Source: Phytoseiulus persimilis
Lineage: Eukaryota; Arthropoda; Arachnida; Mesostigmata; Phytoseiidae
NCBI GenBank assembly: GCA_037576195.1
Contig: CM075101.1
Location: forward strand, 28,830,001-28,894,000
Reading direction: 5' to 3'
Length of the DNA: 64,000 nt
Below are positions 38,110 through 52,100 of this stretch, piece by piece. Both the position numbers and the translations under genes were made by a program. The first letter of the stretch is position 1, and the number at the start of each line of letters is the position of its first letter. The notes beneath the pieces are model-generated. The model was not told the DNA's origin and did not search any database. It saw only the letters and a list, made by a program, of their open reading frames with translations.

Positions 38110-41100
38110 TGCGCTATGAGAAGTGTCGCGACGCGACCGTATACAGAAATGGAAGAACTGGGTGGTCATTATCCTAAATTACCTCGGCAAGAGAGCGACC
38201 GGCCGGGATCCAAGCAAACACGCGTATTGGCTGTTTGTGTGACGTGTCCCCGAGTAACACTGATTTATGGAGTCAGCCGAAGCGACATTCTGTCAATATT
38301 CGCGGTATCTTCGAGCTCTCCTCGTTAGCCCTGATGGTGGCGCTCCGGCGGCATCCTGAACCCACGCCATCAGGTTTCCCGACCCGAATAGGTCGTTCTG
38401 CACTCCTGGATGCCGAGCACACGGCATTTGAGTCAGAGCGAGAACCTCTTCTACCGAGCTTCCCTGGAGCCGGAGCTGACAAGCATTGCGCAGAGGAACA
38501 ACGTTCCTCAGTCTTCTTCATCATCGTTATCCGCGTGCTTGTTTCTTCTTCTGAGGCTTCCCAAACGTCCGAGCGAGACGAAAACCATCGTTGGGAAAAA
38601 ATTGTTTAAGTTGAAAGAAAAATGTTCAGATCGTTGTTCAAGAAGAATGAAGCCATCATCGCTCAGTGTGTTTGTGCGCTCGTCTGTGATCTAAGTGCTC
38701 TGTAATGAATCCACTGGAGCAGCCACTGATATTCTAAAACGGCGAACCAAACGCGACGGGAAACAAGAAGAAGAACATTAAAAATCTATCAAAATATCAG
38801 GAGAACAGCAGATTGTTGCCTCCAGTGACACGGATGCAATGGTTGGCATGAACAACAAGCAACGAGAAACGGAGAATCCTAATCCCAATGTGGATATAAT
38901 TGAAAATAGGGCGGAACACACGAATCATCGGCTCTGCTCTCGTTGCTACTATTGCTGCTATTGTTGCTGGTGTTCCGGCCGCTGGGAACATCCAGAATGT
39001 TGAATAGATGTCAATGCGACCAGCGGCAATTCAGATCGCCGTCAAATTCATAATACAAAGCCCGATTCCTTTTCTCAAATGAGGATTCTCGTTCTTTTTC
39101 GAATCGCCCGTTGGATCGTCGCATCGTCCGTCATGTTTCCCTTGGTAGTCGTTGGGTTGCATTGTCGCCTGAAGTCGCTGGATCTTGCATCCTACAACCG
39201 TTAGTCAGGAAACGGTGGATAAATGAATCGAACCACCATGAAAAGATCAGGTGGTTCACAACGAACGTCATTTAATGAATATCAAATGGTATATTTTGAA
39301 TAGAATACTCCTTGAGAAAGAGTATCGTACAATCTGGGTGATTTTTTTTCATGCAGTCAACATGCGTAAGACTTTTCAGAGGTCTACTGGAACGTTTCTT
39401 CCCTTGGATGCTCGTTTTTGCCTTCATTTCGGCATTTTTCTTCCCCGCTATGGCTCAGCCGCCCTTTTGTAGGACACGTTGGCAACGCCAAGACTACCAC
39501 TATTAGGAGCTAATGTCTCTGGCACATTGAGACATCTTGTGCGAAGCGACTTCCACTCTCAAAAGACGAGGACTTGAGATAGCCGAGCTGAGAGGACGAT
39601 CTGAATCATTAAATGTTGGATAACGAGACTTTCCTCTCATTTCTTCCTTCATGAAGCAGGGGGCTCGGCCGTTGGTCAACGTAGGTTCATTTCTCCTATT
39701 CCTTTTTTCCGCACATTCTGCGAGCTTGCATCAGATCATCAGCCTCCATGCGAGATGACCCGACTAATGCATCAGAACATCTATCGAAATCCAGTATCAT
39801 TCTCAGTTGCGTCTGTCTTCAGCTTCCCGGGAACGGGAGCAACACTTCACGGCTGGCTGCACCGTTTTCCGAAGAAGTGACGGACGGATGAAATGACCGG
39901 GAAACTCCTCTTCCATGCCGACTAGTTGATTCAACAACGCTCGGCTGTTGATTAGGTCATCCGAGGACCATCGCTAACATGCGCGACAACATCACCCATA
40001 GTCGAACGAGTATATTCACTGGATTTTCGGCAGCGCCAACGAGGATCCCGTTGAAGATGTTGGCTTTCACCCGCTTGCCTCATTAAAGCTTGATGAAGAC
40101 TAAATGTTCGAGTCGTCGTTATCCGCTCTCCTTCCGACCCTAACCTCGCATTTGCATCTTTCAGCGCTGTTCGACTCAATCTATCCAAAATATGCCGAAC
40201 GGCAATTTGGATCCGCAGTCAGCTCATTTGGTGTAGCGCTCGACTGCTGGCGATTTTTATGCTGCTTCTGTTACTTTAACGTCCAAGTTCCTGATGAACT
40301 TGATTATTCCTCCTTACGCATCCGCGTTTTTCCACTCGAGGTGATCCACCGGACGCCGACTAAGAATTCCACGTTGGTCACTCGGGCGCCCACCCTGAAT
40401 TTGGTCAGATGTGGCGACTTCGTTCTGTGTTGTTCTCCTAAAAAGCCGAGCACTGTTTCGATTCTCCGGCTCGTTTTCCGCGGATCCCTCGGAGCTACTG
40501 TTCCCTCAGAATTCTCTTATTCAAAAGCGCGAACGTTTGTTTGAAGCTGTCGACCACACCGCTTCCTATCCTTGGGTTGTCCCTTTTGCCTTACTCATAA
40601 ACTAGAGACAGATTGAATAGTTTCTCTGGGTCAGCGCAGCATCGAGATCGAAAAGGCCTTGACCACGAACCATTTGAGAGCCTGCGACGCACCTCTGGAG
40701 ATCAACGATTACATCTGAAATGGTGTTCAATTAGAATATCTTCTCCAGGTAAGTGGACAAAGAGGAGACCTTCATCCGAGTCCCCAATACGCAGTCGATG
40801 AGGAAAGTGCAAATTAGAGAAAATCCGATCAATATATGAGAGAGGGAGGCAGAACTCAAGGAATATGGATCCGAGAACGATTCCCGGGGAGATCTATGAG
40901 AACTTGCCGAACGAACTTGTGTTCTACGGGGAACAAATCAGATGAACGTTTCCCGCTCATGGACGCTGAGACCCTTGCTACTCGGGCACGCCCGTAAAGT
41001 AACATGCTGAACGAGAAAGACTCGCTCCTCCATTAGTTACGATATGGTGAGCGAGTCACGGTCCTGCTGCCAAGCTGAGGCACGGTTTCAGAATTTTCTG

Positions 41101-44100
41101 TTCGGAATACAGAAGGAGACCTATGCTCAGTCACGTACGCGATAAAACACTCAGAGATCACGAGTCAAGTGATCAGAGTGCGCCGGGATCTCGTATAATT
41201 TTCCGTCGTTAGGTATAAGTCAGACCGAGAAGGGCTGTGGGACTCCCCATCATCTACTGCGAGTTCGTGGACTCACGTGCAGGGATGAAGAAGCTCAGTC
41301 AAATGATGAAGTTGTCTACGATGGGAGTTGTAACCGCTCATAGTCGGCTCTCGATGCGCACATGTTGAAATGATGTGTAACGACTTCGTTGTTACACATA
41401 CTCCGTTTCCATCCGCGACGGGTAGGTGTGAAGAAGCTTTTCCAAACTTCGGGGGAAAGATGATGACCGTTGTCTGAATACGAGCGAGCAAACACCATAT
41501 TCGTTCCCCTGTAAAAGTTTCGACAGCTTCAGGGACCTTCCAGGATTCGAGCTCCATTGATGACTGCCCCGCTTTGATCCGCCGAAACCCTCATCGACTC
41601 GGAAGTCCGTGAACATCTCCGCATCGAGCGTAGCCGACGTACTACGAGTTCCGATCCGTACCTCTGCAGCGTCCGAAACAGTATATTTCGGCAACGATTG
41701 AAGTCTTTGTGCCGTTCGACAGACCAGCAGTCATTCGTGCGTGGAGCTGAAAGGATCTGCTTGTCGCTTTCATATTATTCTAGCTGGATGGAATGTTGTG
41801 GGCTCCTCGTCTTGCATGGCTCCGCTGGCGCTGCTCGTGTGCGCGTCAAAAGCAAACTGGAGCCGAACTTGGATAGACAGACGGAAGAAGCGAGTCAGAG
41901 CAAACAGCTAGGTGCCCGAACAGAAAGTTTTCTCGATATATCTGCCGAGCAATGTTGTTCCGTGATCCCCCCATCAGCTTAGCACAATCGGCTGAGTTCC
42001 ATGACGTGCGTCGCGAGACGGAAGCTTGACGCTGCGGAGACAAGTTGCCGGCTCACTCTTGAGCGAATCGATGCAGTACTGCGAATAATCCATCAATGAA
42101 TATTCAAATAACGCGGAGTTCCCAAGTTGGTGAATAATCAACCCATTCGTCGGCGTCAGGTTTCAGAACCCAATTATTCAATCGGGATGGGACCTTTGAT
42201 TATTCCGATGCGTGAGTTTCAGGGAGTGGCTCTCGGAGCCACGAATAGACAGATGGATTCGACCTGAACACTTTTATCCGATATCAAATGAGTGGAAAAC
42301 GCGATTATCGCGACTTGTTCGGGAGAGGCAGTTGATTTCAAACAATGAGTGGATGAATCACGGATGCCGGCCGATTTTCTAGAGGTCCAACACTCGGAAT
42401 TCATCGAAGGCGACTTCAGAAGAGGTGGGCTCTGAGGTCCCTGAGGGAGAATGGGCATCAGTTACCAAAGGCTGTGGTTAGGACGGGGCTCTGAAAGGCA
42501 CCCTGAGCACGACTACGCAGCACAAATCGTGCACAATGAAATTCAAGTCGCGTTCGCTACGCTACCACCGGCAACAAATTTACTTTTTCCTCTTCTAATG
42601 CTATTCTTGTTGCAGCCGCCACCGTCGTTGTTGTTGTTGCTGCATGATGCGGTTGTTGTCGATGCTGCTGCTGCCGTCGTTGTTGTTACCGCCGCCGTTG
42701 ATGTTGTTCTCGCACCGAAGGTGATGTTGGCCACGAGATAACAGTAGAGCCAGGGCACGACTTCCTGAGGCCTCCTTCGAGGAGAGCATAAGGTGTTACT
42801 CGTCCCTTCAGTACACACCGTCTTTAGACCAACACCGCCGCCGTGGACGTAGAAAACGTTTGCTCCCAGCGGTTCTACGAAATGCCGACTCTGGCCGGAG
42901 CAGCTACGCACGGTGTATGTCGGAGCGGGTCACTGAGAAAACTACGTAGGTTAGCGTACATTGAAACAGATCGGCGCCCACCGGAGACGTGAGAACACGG
43001 CTTCCCGTTTGATCGGGCGATCCTACCGCAGACGATGCGGAATTTTCCGAGTCGTCCGTGGAGACCGCCACTCTGAGCTTCGAAAGCAGTGGCTCACTAG
43101 CTCATGCAGAAACATCCAACGAAGAGCAAAGGAAACGACACTTGAAGAGCAGAAGTCGCTCGAAAGAGAACTTCGCCCACAGTGTTCAGAAGTAATATCT
43201 TCAGGACGATCTTCTCGGTGTTGCTTCTGTATCTGCTCTTGTAGCTGCTGCCGTTGCGATCGTTGTTGTCATCAACATTATTATTATCTGACGAATTTGA
43301 CGGTGGGAGGCCGTCCTCTACTATCAGTAGAAGAATACGACTACGACGACTGAGGCAACGGCGGTGACAACGGCGACGAAAACGTTGCTGACGACACAAG
43401 GGCCATTGTGCGAAGGGCGGGGAACGTTCGTGAGGGTCTCCATTGACCGCGAGAATAATCTCTGCGATGCTCTTACGCTCTCGCGGTGCCTCTCGACAAG
43501 CTCATCTCGTGGCCTACAAACGCTCACTCGCCAGCTCGTTTGCGTGAAACGAGCTTCTTATGCAGTGTTTTCTCGGCCGCTCACCGTTCGACTCGCATAC
43601 GTACTATAGGCTGACAACGACGACGACGTCGCCGCCGACAATAATGATTCGGTCGAGCTCAAACTCCCGATCCGAAGGTGTGAAGCATAGCCGCACCTCC
43701 GGGTAGGCGTTGTGCCGATGATCCCACACCCATTTAGCAGCAGAGCACCCAACGAACATCTACGCAAATTGATTGTACAGGATACGTAGCTTTAAAAAGC
43801 CGACATTTTAAAGGCATACCTCCGCCTTGTTCACCGAGCATTGATTCACGAAGCAACTGATTCACTGACCGTCTGGCCGCCTGCTGCCCGGACCAACTGA
43901 ATGACGGGCTAGATAGGCACTTCACCGTCGAGCCACCGACAATTTTGCTCGAGAGGAAGACGTCGCTCGATCTATAGAACGAACCCTCTAGGGGTCTCGC
44001 GTTTTATAGACGTTTATTTGCTCCGGAAAGTCGCCAACCCGCGGTCCCGGAAACCTCCCATGATTCCTTCCAAACCATGCTTCCTAGGGATCGGAGATCA

Positions 44101-47100
44101 CTCAGTTCATCAGATGAATTCTTCCCATTCCGGTCCCTCCGTCATTGAGCCACAGCCTCAGAATGGGGACTAACGAGAAATTCCAGGACACAGAAGTTCC
44201 TGGATAATTCTTGAGTTCGAAATTCCCCGGGACTCCCCGGAGATACAGGTTACTCTATTCGTCCCAGATCCCAGTGACCCCTGCGGGGTAAATAGCTAAG
44301 CACGAGGGGCACCGCGGCACCCTGACATCGATTCAGGGTCTAGGGATAGATGAGCTCAGCCAGGTCAACTGGGCGCCGAGCCGGAGAAAGCCGAATGCCC
44401 CCATCGAAGACACGGATACCCGCGATCGTCGACCACTCCCGGGGAGCCGCGAGTCCCACGATGACTTGAAAATATCCTCACTTCACGCAGCTTCATCTTC
44501 CGGGAATTCCACGGCTCTCGTACTCTTGCCTGTACGCCTGGAAATATCTCGAAGGCCATGACGCGCCAACTGGAGAAAAGGCGGCAGCAGTGACCGGGGA
44601 ACCCTCAGGTTTCCCTGATTTTTCCCTGAGTTGGCGAGAGTCTGGCGAACTCAAGCTTTCTGCAGGACCATTCTCTGAGCCTATCATCCCAGCGCTCTCG
44701 GATTTGCAGAGCCCTGCTCTGAGTTCAGAGTGGATTGCACCGATCCATTGACTGCACAACGAACAGCCTCAAATTTTCCGTTCTAAGATACATGACACTT
44801 GAAGACAACCAGGCTGCTTATCTACTCTGGATGCAGAGACATTTCCATCACTGTCAAAAACGGTATTGGAATCCTGATGGCCTCCTTCGCGAGAGCATAG
44901 CATGGATGTACGTGCACATATATAGAATCCTAACGAATCGGCGAAAGACGGAAAAAAATGACGATTTGAACGGGCTTTAACTTGCGGAGGAAGTCGTCGT
45001 CCTCATCAGCCGGGCCATTGAGCAAACGATCAATCGGACCCATCGTTTATTCATCAGTCCATCCGTCGAAATATCGTAAGAAATGGATTTATTCAGCCAG
45101 ATTGATCGCAGCATGTGGAAGCTATTCGTACGCCTGGAATATGAATAATTAATAACGTCAGAAACAATAATGAATTTACGGAGCAAAAATGAGCTTCGCT
45201 AATGGCTTTTCGCGCGACCGACAGCCGAACGGGAGGACCAGGCAACGAGCGAAAACAAAATTTTGCGGCCAACGAAATCTTCGTCTTTCGTGCCAACAGA
45301 CGTGTTGACTTTCCAACAGGTTCGTCCCGTTCCTCGATGCTCAGCAAGCGCTGGAAAGAAATGAAACTCACGACAAACTAAATGAGAGGTGAATGGGATT
45401 TGTTATCGGAGTTGTTGTTTCTCGCGTGAAGAATTGCACGATTTTATAGAACCAGCGGCGGAGTCCGAGGCGACGATCAGGGTTACGGCAGCGACGGTGT
45501 CAGCCACGATGACGCTATTAGGGAAAAGCTGTCTCATGAACGGTTCCGACTCAAATTCATTAAAATACACCACTAACCAGTGATCGAGCAGAGAGCTAAT
45601 GAAAGCATTGGTGGTTCCTTGATCTTCTCGGATCTCGATCGTACAATACACGATAAGTATGAGTGATTTTATGCCAGCGAAATGGGAGGGTCTTCTCTCG
45701 CCTCAGATCTGTCTATTCTTCGCTTGCGCGCTCGCTGGCGGTAGGTTGGACGCTTGGTCGAGCCGGCGGCTTGTTATCAGTTTAGAAGATACCCGAAGAT
45801 AACAGGGGCAGCACCAGCTCGGGGAAGAAGAGAGGAGCCGTGCAGGCGAAGCAGCTGAAAGAAGCGAAGAATCATTAATAAATTAACATTATCAGCATTA
45901 TGATCTCCTTCGACTTCAAAGCGCGCTCTTTCGCGAAATCTGAGCCGATCGCGCGCTTCACTTTTCATTCTTCAGCAGAGTGGCATCGATTCTCGGGACC
46001 GCTCTCTTTCGGAGTCCTCGGCGGAGACTGAAGCCGACAACTGCTCGATGAAGTGGTATTTTACCGTCGATTGAATAGGGAGAGTGAGAATCTTTCCTAT
46101 TCTCGAGCCCCGCAATTCTAGAGTCAGGCGAACCACGAAAATGAACGAAAGCATCGTCCCCGGGCGGCGCGCGTACTTGGTGGTGATGATAACAAACACG
46201 ACGATGACGATGGTGATCAGAACGATGATGATGAAGATGACGAGGACGATGAGGACGGCGACGGGGAGGTCATGCCGAGTGCAGCATGCCAACTTCATGC
46301 GGTGGCGACATCTGTGAGAGCAGCGGGATTTCGGAGGCGCGGTCGAAAACCAACGTTATTACAACTGGCGAATCGTTCTTCTGTTCGCTTGCCAGCTCTC
46401 TCGGCTCACACATCGCCGGCCCATCGACCGGCAAAGAATGTTTTCTTTCAAAAAGTCCGCCACCATTTGCTAATACTGATCAATTCGCCCTCTTGGACGT
46501 CACTCACTCGCTCGCTAGCCACACACTCACACTGAGTCAGGAGCAGCGGCATCGCCAGCAAAACGAGGCACCTCCTACTTTATTTTTTTCGCCCGAACCT
46601 AAACGCGTTCCTTTGAAGTTGCCTTCGGTAGCCAAAACGCCACAGGACAGATCCGAGAGTATCGAGGGAAGAGAAAAAAAATGTACGAAGTTGGAGTGAC
46701 CTACATAGCTGAGTTTAGGACCTGTCGAAGCTTCGCTCCATATAATGTTCGGGCACCCAGCCGAATGGAACAGATCGAGCCCACAGATCAGCAAAAAAAT
46801 GGTTTGTTGCCAAGCGTGACATAAACCAGAACTGCTCCAGTACTCTTTTATCCTGTCGGACGACCAATCTGAGCGTCCAGCATGCTCTTTTCCGTTTTTC
46901 TCCAGCTCCCCCTTTCGATCTCAGCGATTCCTCATAATTCCAGCAGGCAGTTTTGAGGTATATGAATGTTACCAGGAATCGTCGTACGTTGGAACGACAT
47001 TCCCTATTCCGTAACTTTATGTGGCACACCTCCTCATGCGGGCACGACTGACGACGACCGACAACTGTCGACCAGCGCGTTATTCAGCCTGAGCCGACAA

Positions 47101-47600
47101 GGAATGAATTCGTGTTTTTATTATTTCAGACACGTGTTCTCGAGTACGCTATTGACTACTGACGATCTCATCGCTGAGCATGGAGTGGCGGATTTCTCGT
47201 TCGTGGGACATTATTGCTTTAACGTTTTGTTTTTCACCTCCACGACTCGGAAGAATCGCTCAGATCGCTCGCGCGGAACTTTTCTCTTCGCTCAATGCCG
47301 TTTCTATGGAAAACTCGGAGGCGGTAAGATTCTTAGAATACCTGCACCTCCTTGACCTCGATCTGGCATTAAGCTGTGCCTCAAAAGAACGAACACCCAG
47401 ATGAAGAATGACACTCAGAAACGACCCGCTGTTTTTCGAATCATTAGCAGGGTAAACTTGTTGCTTGTTGTCGTTGTAGCTTGCTTTAGATGTTGCTGCT
47501 GATTCCTCTTGATCATCTCGGAACCTTTCACGAGTCGCCTTCCTCGTCCATGTCATGGGGAAGTCTTCCGCTCGATCTGCGTGGCGCGAGCGTGGTCAGC
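38110..47600. other. Gene-poor stretch with triplet-biased tracts
   Basis: No gene can be named. Around 42610-42720, 43200-43400 and 46190-46275 the sequence is made of imperfect GTT/GCT/GAC-type triplets; these give artificial open frames with Asn, Thr, Ala or Met runs and are better read as cryptic trinucleotide repeats. A 38-codon frame at about 40638-40715 before a CAG-GTAAGT donor is a possible exon but ends in TGA before the donor. The rest shows nothing I could support. Confidence 0.45.
42610..42720. repeat. Cryptic trinucleotide repeat tract
   Basis: Imperfect GTT, GCT and GCC triplets in a common register for over 100 bp. They give Asn/Thr/Ala homopolymers in minus-strand frames and Val/Leu-rich sequence in plus-strand frames, with no sign of a protein domain on either side. 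Confidence 0.6.
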
Positions 47601-47618
47601 TTGTAGTGTTCGTCATTA

Positions 47619-48169
47619 TCGGTGACTTCCATCGTGTGAGGTGCTGATCCATTTGTCAGTCCTCCGTTGGGGTTTCGATGTGTCTGGTCGAGCTCATTTG
47701 AACAACATCAACGATAACTCGTTCGGGTGTCCACTTATTTTCTATCTCAGCCGGATCTATCGGGTGAGCCGCGTTCATTGGAGGAGGGAGTCGAGAATAC
47801 ATGGAAGAGGGCAATGAATACATGAATACTTGATTCGAACGGAGGTTCCAGTGAGCCGATTCACCGCTCCCCTCGGAACCGGATGGATGCAACTCCGCAC
47901 CCAATCTATCATTGGATCGCTTCGAAATGAAGTTCCTGAATCGGGGCACTTGAACCTCCGTTCGAATCAAGTTGCCCTCTTCCATGTGTTCTCGTTCTTC
48001 TGTTTCAATGAACGCGGCTACCCCTATAGGACCGAGAGAGAGATAGAAATTAAGTGGACACTCGAGCGGGTTATCGTTGATTTCGTTCAAATGAGCTCGA
48101 ACAGACATAACGAAACCCCAACGGAAGACTGACAAATGGATGAGCACCTCACACGATGGAAGTCACCGA
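47619..48169. mobile_element. Foldback-type MITE, 551 bp, flanked by TA
   Basis: The element is one large inverted repeat: the left arm (47619 to about 47863) is the reverse complement of the right arm (about 47938 to 48169), around a spacer of about 74 bp. The outer 59 bases of the arms differ at two positions; inner parts differ more, with small gaps. Both ends read TCGGTGACTTCCATCGTGTG inward and are flanked by TA, the target duplication expected of Tc1/mariner-type elements; two bases alone are weak proof of the superfamily. No transposase is present. Because both arms carry the same sequence, mirror-image open frames of similar protein sequence appear on the two strands; these are a by-product, not genes. 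A transcript would fold into a hairpin of over 200 bp. Confidence 0.85.
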
Positions 48170-48199
48170 TACGCTGAAACTCGGTGTTCCCCGTCTGAG

Positions 48200-48209
48200 C
48201 CCCCCCCCC
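48200..48209 (+). repeat. Homopolymer of 10 C
   Basis: A run of ten C, 30 bp right of the foldback element. Confidence 0.85.
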
Positions 48210-48899
48210 TTTTCGTCACTTGCAGGGAGCCCTCCTAGCTAGTGGAGGTGGTGGTGAGCTAGCTTCGAACGCTCAACCAGGGCGCTCGACGCAGCTCCGC
48301 CGGGTATGGAAATTCCCCTCTTGCACAAAAGTATTTGCTCCCTCGCTTACCTCACCCCGATAACTATCATTTGAGCGGACGTGTCGTCCGCCAAGATGGC
48401 TAGGTGGCGGACGATACACTTCTGATAACCGTCGGAGCGACGGACCAGATCTTGCTTCAGTATCGATGCGGTCATCGAGTGCCGTCTGCTTCGCACCAAA
48501 CATAATGTCCTGTTATGATTATTATTAGAATCATCATCAACTTCACTGGCTTGATGGCTGCATCCCCTCGTCCGTCTGTTTGTCTGTGTGCGTGTGCGTT
48601 TCGTTGCTTGCTCGTCGGTCAGCTAGATGTTCCTTGTGCGAAAAACAGAGAAAAACGATGGGATGACAGTTTTATTATGTCTGCTCCGTCCCAAATAGAT
48701 CCCTGGCACGGAACATCAAATGCTTGCGTCCGTCCGTTCGTATCTCTGTGTTGTAGCCGTGGACATCAGCGTTCTAACAGTGTTAACTTACACTGATCAG
48801 TGGATACGTCTTGATAGCATCGATGAACGAAGCTTCCGTCTTTTGGATTCGTCCGATATTTGAATGGTTATCTAGTTTTTCTGACTCTTCCTCTTCTAG

Positions 48900-49164
48900 C
48901 GTTCGCGGTCGCCTTGCTACACCTCTCACGAGCGGGACGCGCACAGTCGAAACTGACCGTCGAAATCACCCGGCCGACGGCTCACTGCTGAGATGGGACA
49001 CGGTGGAAACGTGTCGTAGGGTCTCGGCAACGTTGCGGACTTCACGAAGCGGCATGTCAGATCTTCGGTTGGGGAGGAGAAAGAGAACGCGTCGTAATCC
49101 GCCGCCACTGCCAGAACCGAGACGGCTTCGGTGCAATGCCGACTCTTTTATTGGAGTTTTATAG
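48900..49164 (+). CDS. Candidate terminal exon, Arg-rich, unknown
   Basis: A strong acceptor (TCTGACTCTTCCTCTTCTAG) ends at 48899. Entered with one base, the frame is open for about 87 codons, with LLRWDTVETCRRVSATLRTS in the middle and a basic, Pro-rich part (RKRTRRNPPPLPEPRR) before the C-terminus SFIGVL. TAG lies at 49162-49164, and AATAAA follows four bases later (49169-49174). The same frame extends upstream to 48811, so an unspliced gene is also possible. No family is recognised. Confidence 0.3.
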
Positions 49165-49179
49165 CTCGTAATAAAGTCA

Positions 49180-52100
49180 ACGCGATTAGATGACAAGAAC
49201 GAGAAGAACACAGAGGGAAACCCATGCCACGTTGCTGGATTACGCCGACAAACTTTGCACGATCCTCCGATAACGGCTAAGATGAACTCTTTCAGCTCAG
49301 CCATGGGCCTCGTATCGACTCGGCGCTGTCTTGTTCGTTTTTGTTTTTTGCTGCTCCTAGCTTCCCGAAATTGTAACGACCCGTATGAACGCATAATGAT
49401 CTGCTGGAGTGCCGATATTTTGAACTCATTCATCGGATTGAAACTTTGTATCGGACTCTTCTGAGTTTCGGAGGAAACTCGATAGTGAGCGCTGCCTTTC
49501 TATGCGAAGAATCGGCGTTTGAATCTTCTGAAGCAGGGTCTCAATTATGTTCGAGGATGAACAAAGCTTGTCGGTGCCGAGCAATAATGCTAGCAGCGGT
49601 GGCGGCGGTGGGCAAGAATAAAAGTCATCAGCAGCGAGACAAAAAGAGGAGAGAAGGACGGAGGGATGCCTCGTCGATGGAATTTTCAGAAGAACTTCGT
49701 GAAAGGCTAACCACATACTGAGCATTGAGCTGTTTCTCTCAGCCCTTGCGGCTTGTTGTCGATCGCTTGCTCCGTCTCACACTTTAGTACGCGATCAGAG
49801 CAAGAGGATGACAGCTGACGTCTAAATAGACGGACAGGTCGTGGAGGAAGCAGCCCTGAGCACTTGGCTGCCTGGATGCCAGCTGAAGGACCGATGGTCG
49901 GTCGCTCGGCCGACCTGTCTGCCTGCTGCTGTTCTTCCTGAGGCAAATTTGACGAATTGAAATACACCGCTTGACGCTTCACCCCAACTTTCCTCAATCT
50001 GAGCGGCATGAGCCTTGTAATCTCGGTTTGATCGCTGGGTGACCATCGAAGCCGTTTGATTGAAACAGAGCTTCACTGGGAGAGCTATTCTTCTTTTCCA
50101 CCCTTCGGTAGGACGAAAAGGGGATCGGGGCATCCGAGAACGCGAGCCCCACTTCGACTTTCGCGAGAGCTCCGTTGATCGGATTCATCCATTTCGAGTC
50201 ATCCTGCCGATGCTAAGAGTCATACCTTCCCGCGGCGCGTCAGTGCGCTCTGCCGATGCGGATAAGTTTGGATCGTAGAGTGCTCGAGCACTCTTCGGAC
50301 AACGGAGCCTCCCAAGAACTCTGAATAAATCGTGCTGAATGAACACAAACAGTTTATTGATTCTCGAGGCTATGGCGTGAGCGCGCTCAATGAAGGGGAG
50401 CGGGCTGCAGGACCGCCAGTAGACTACAGGTTAGGCTTGATTACTGAGGTCTTGTGCCAGCGCTTTGGTTGCCATCATCGATAGTCCTGGGCGTGTGCAC
50501 GTTAAGAAGCCGACGGTGTCATCCACGGCACTGAAAATCATCTGGGATGGGTCTTCCATCCCATCATGGTGGGAAACGTATTCCGTGTACGTCGGTGTAC
50601 AGCCCCCTCTGGCTTATTTCCTCAAGCTCATGGAGCTTCACAAGTTCGAACAGTGAACGTTTGGACTGCCGTCCATGCGACGCGAACAACAATTCCCCTA
50701 CGGAGCCAAAATTCAGTAGCAAACAGTAACAATAAATACAAATGAGAGTTCTGACACCCAGTCCGTTGATGGAGCGCGATAATGATCCGACTTGTAACGC
50801 AACGCGACGATGATGAGACGCGAAACCGTATGGAACCGTTGTGCAGAATTCGGGATCTGAATGAAGGATGACTGGGAGTCAACACGAAATTAGCTGAGAT
50901 GTCGACGGGGAACATGAGTGACTTCGCAGCTACGAAGACACCGGACCACCCAAGCAAGGCGGCAAGCGGGTGGCACGGATAGCGCAAAACACAGGATGTG
51001 TAATCGTGTGCTGTAATGGTGCGTAAATGAATTGTACCGCCCGTGAGAGAACTAGTCATTTGCTGATGGAAAACTACGAGATTCCTCGCTTTTTGGCGAA
51101 ATAAACTCCTTCCTCAACTCTTAATCTCTGCCGAAGCTCAGGACGCATTATGTCCCCGATCTGCACCAGCTCAACTCGGCGGAAGGTAGGCAACGCCACC
51201 AAAGTAAGTCGAGGAAACCAGAGCTTTGTCGAAGTCGCAAGCAGTGCCATCGCTACGAGCCGCGTTGAGCAGGGGCTGAACTTGGTGGAGACCAACGTCA
51301 ACAACAATAAAAAGCATGACGGCGAAGAAAGAACAACGACAACGACTGGAAGGGACGCATTATTTGTCGAAGCGGCCGCTCGCTGGCGCACCGGCTCGTC
51401 CGTCCCGAGCCAATGGCTGCGCAGATTCGTTCTTTCTTTGGATTGGTCGGGACGTTTTTATCTGGAGTCGAACGCGTTCGAGAATGCCGACTCCCGGTTG
51501 ACTAAGTTTCGAATTGGGACTGTCGCGCCAGCGATTTATTATACGACGAGTGCGAGCGCGTCGAGCTGTTCACCGACCAAGAGTTCGAAATTTGGTCCCG
51601 AGAAACGGGCTCGTGTTCCCATTTCCCAAACGGGATGGATGGCTTCCTGAGTAAGGTTTCAAAAATTTCCCCGAGTTTGAAGGACACTCAATCGATTGCG
51701 AAAGTCGCGTTTTGCGCAACCCGAGCTCGTCTGAAGCGACTTCTTTCGACGATGTCCGACTTGACTTCCAAATGTTTGAATGTCTGTTCTGCCGAGATCC
51801 GCAATCGACAGCTGAGCAACAAAAAAGAAGAACAAGAGCAAAAAAAAACCGGTGAGAAAAGTTCTCGGTTGGCTCGGTTTTGCGGTAGGAGAAAAACAAC
51901 ACATGCCCAACTGGACGGGAGCGTGAGGGAAGACAGTTGTCGAAGGTAGTCTTTTTTTCTGAAGGGTGGTGACGCGTCCACGACGACTGTAACTGCTTCT
52001 ATAGGTGTTGTTACTGCTTCGATTTCAACCCGATTGGAAACCACCACAACGGCGGTTCCAGCAGAGAAAAAAACCAGAGTCACAACGAGTTAGACCGAAA

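Noticed and set aside
40104-40760. 146-codon frame, then a 38-codon frame before CAG-GTAAGT
   Set aside because: The second frame stops before the donor, and two other frames of the first region are also open. Not enough for a gene call.
47656-48147. Two open frames (minus 163 codons, plus 100 codons) with similar protein sequence
   Set aside because: They are the two arms of the foldback element read on opposite strands. Differences between them are mixed synonymous and amino-acid changing, so there is no sign of selection for a protein.
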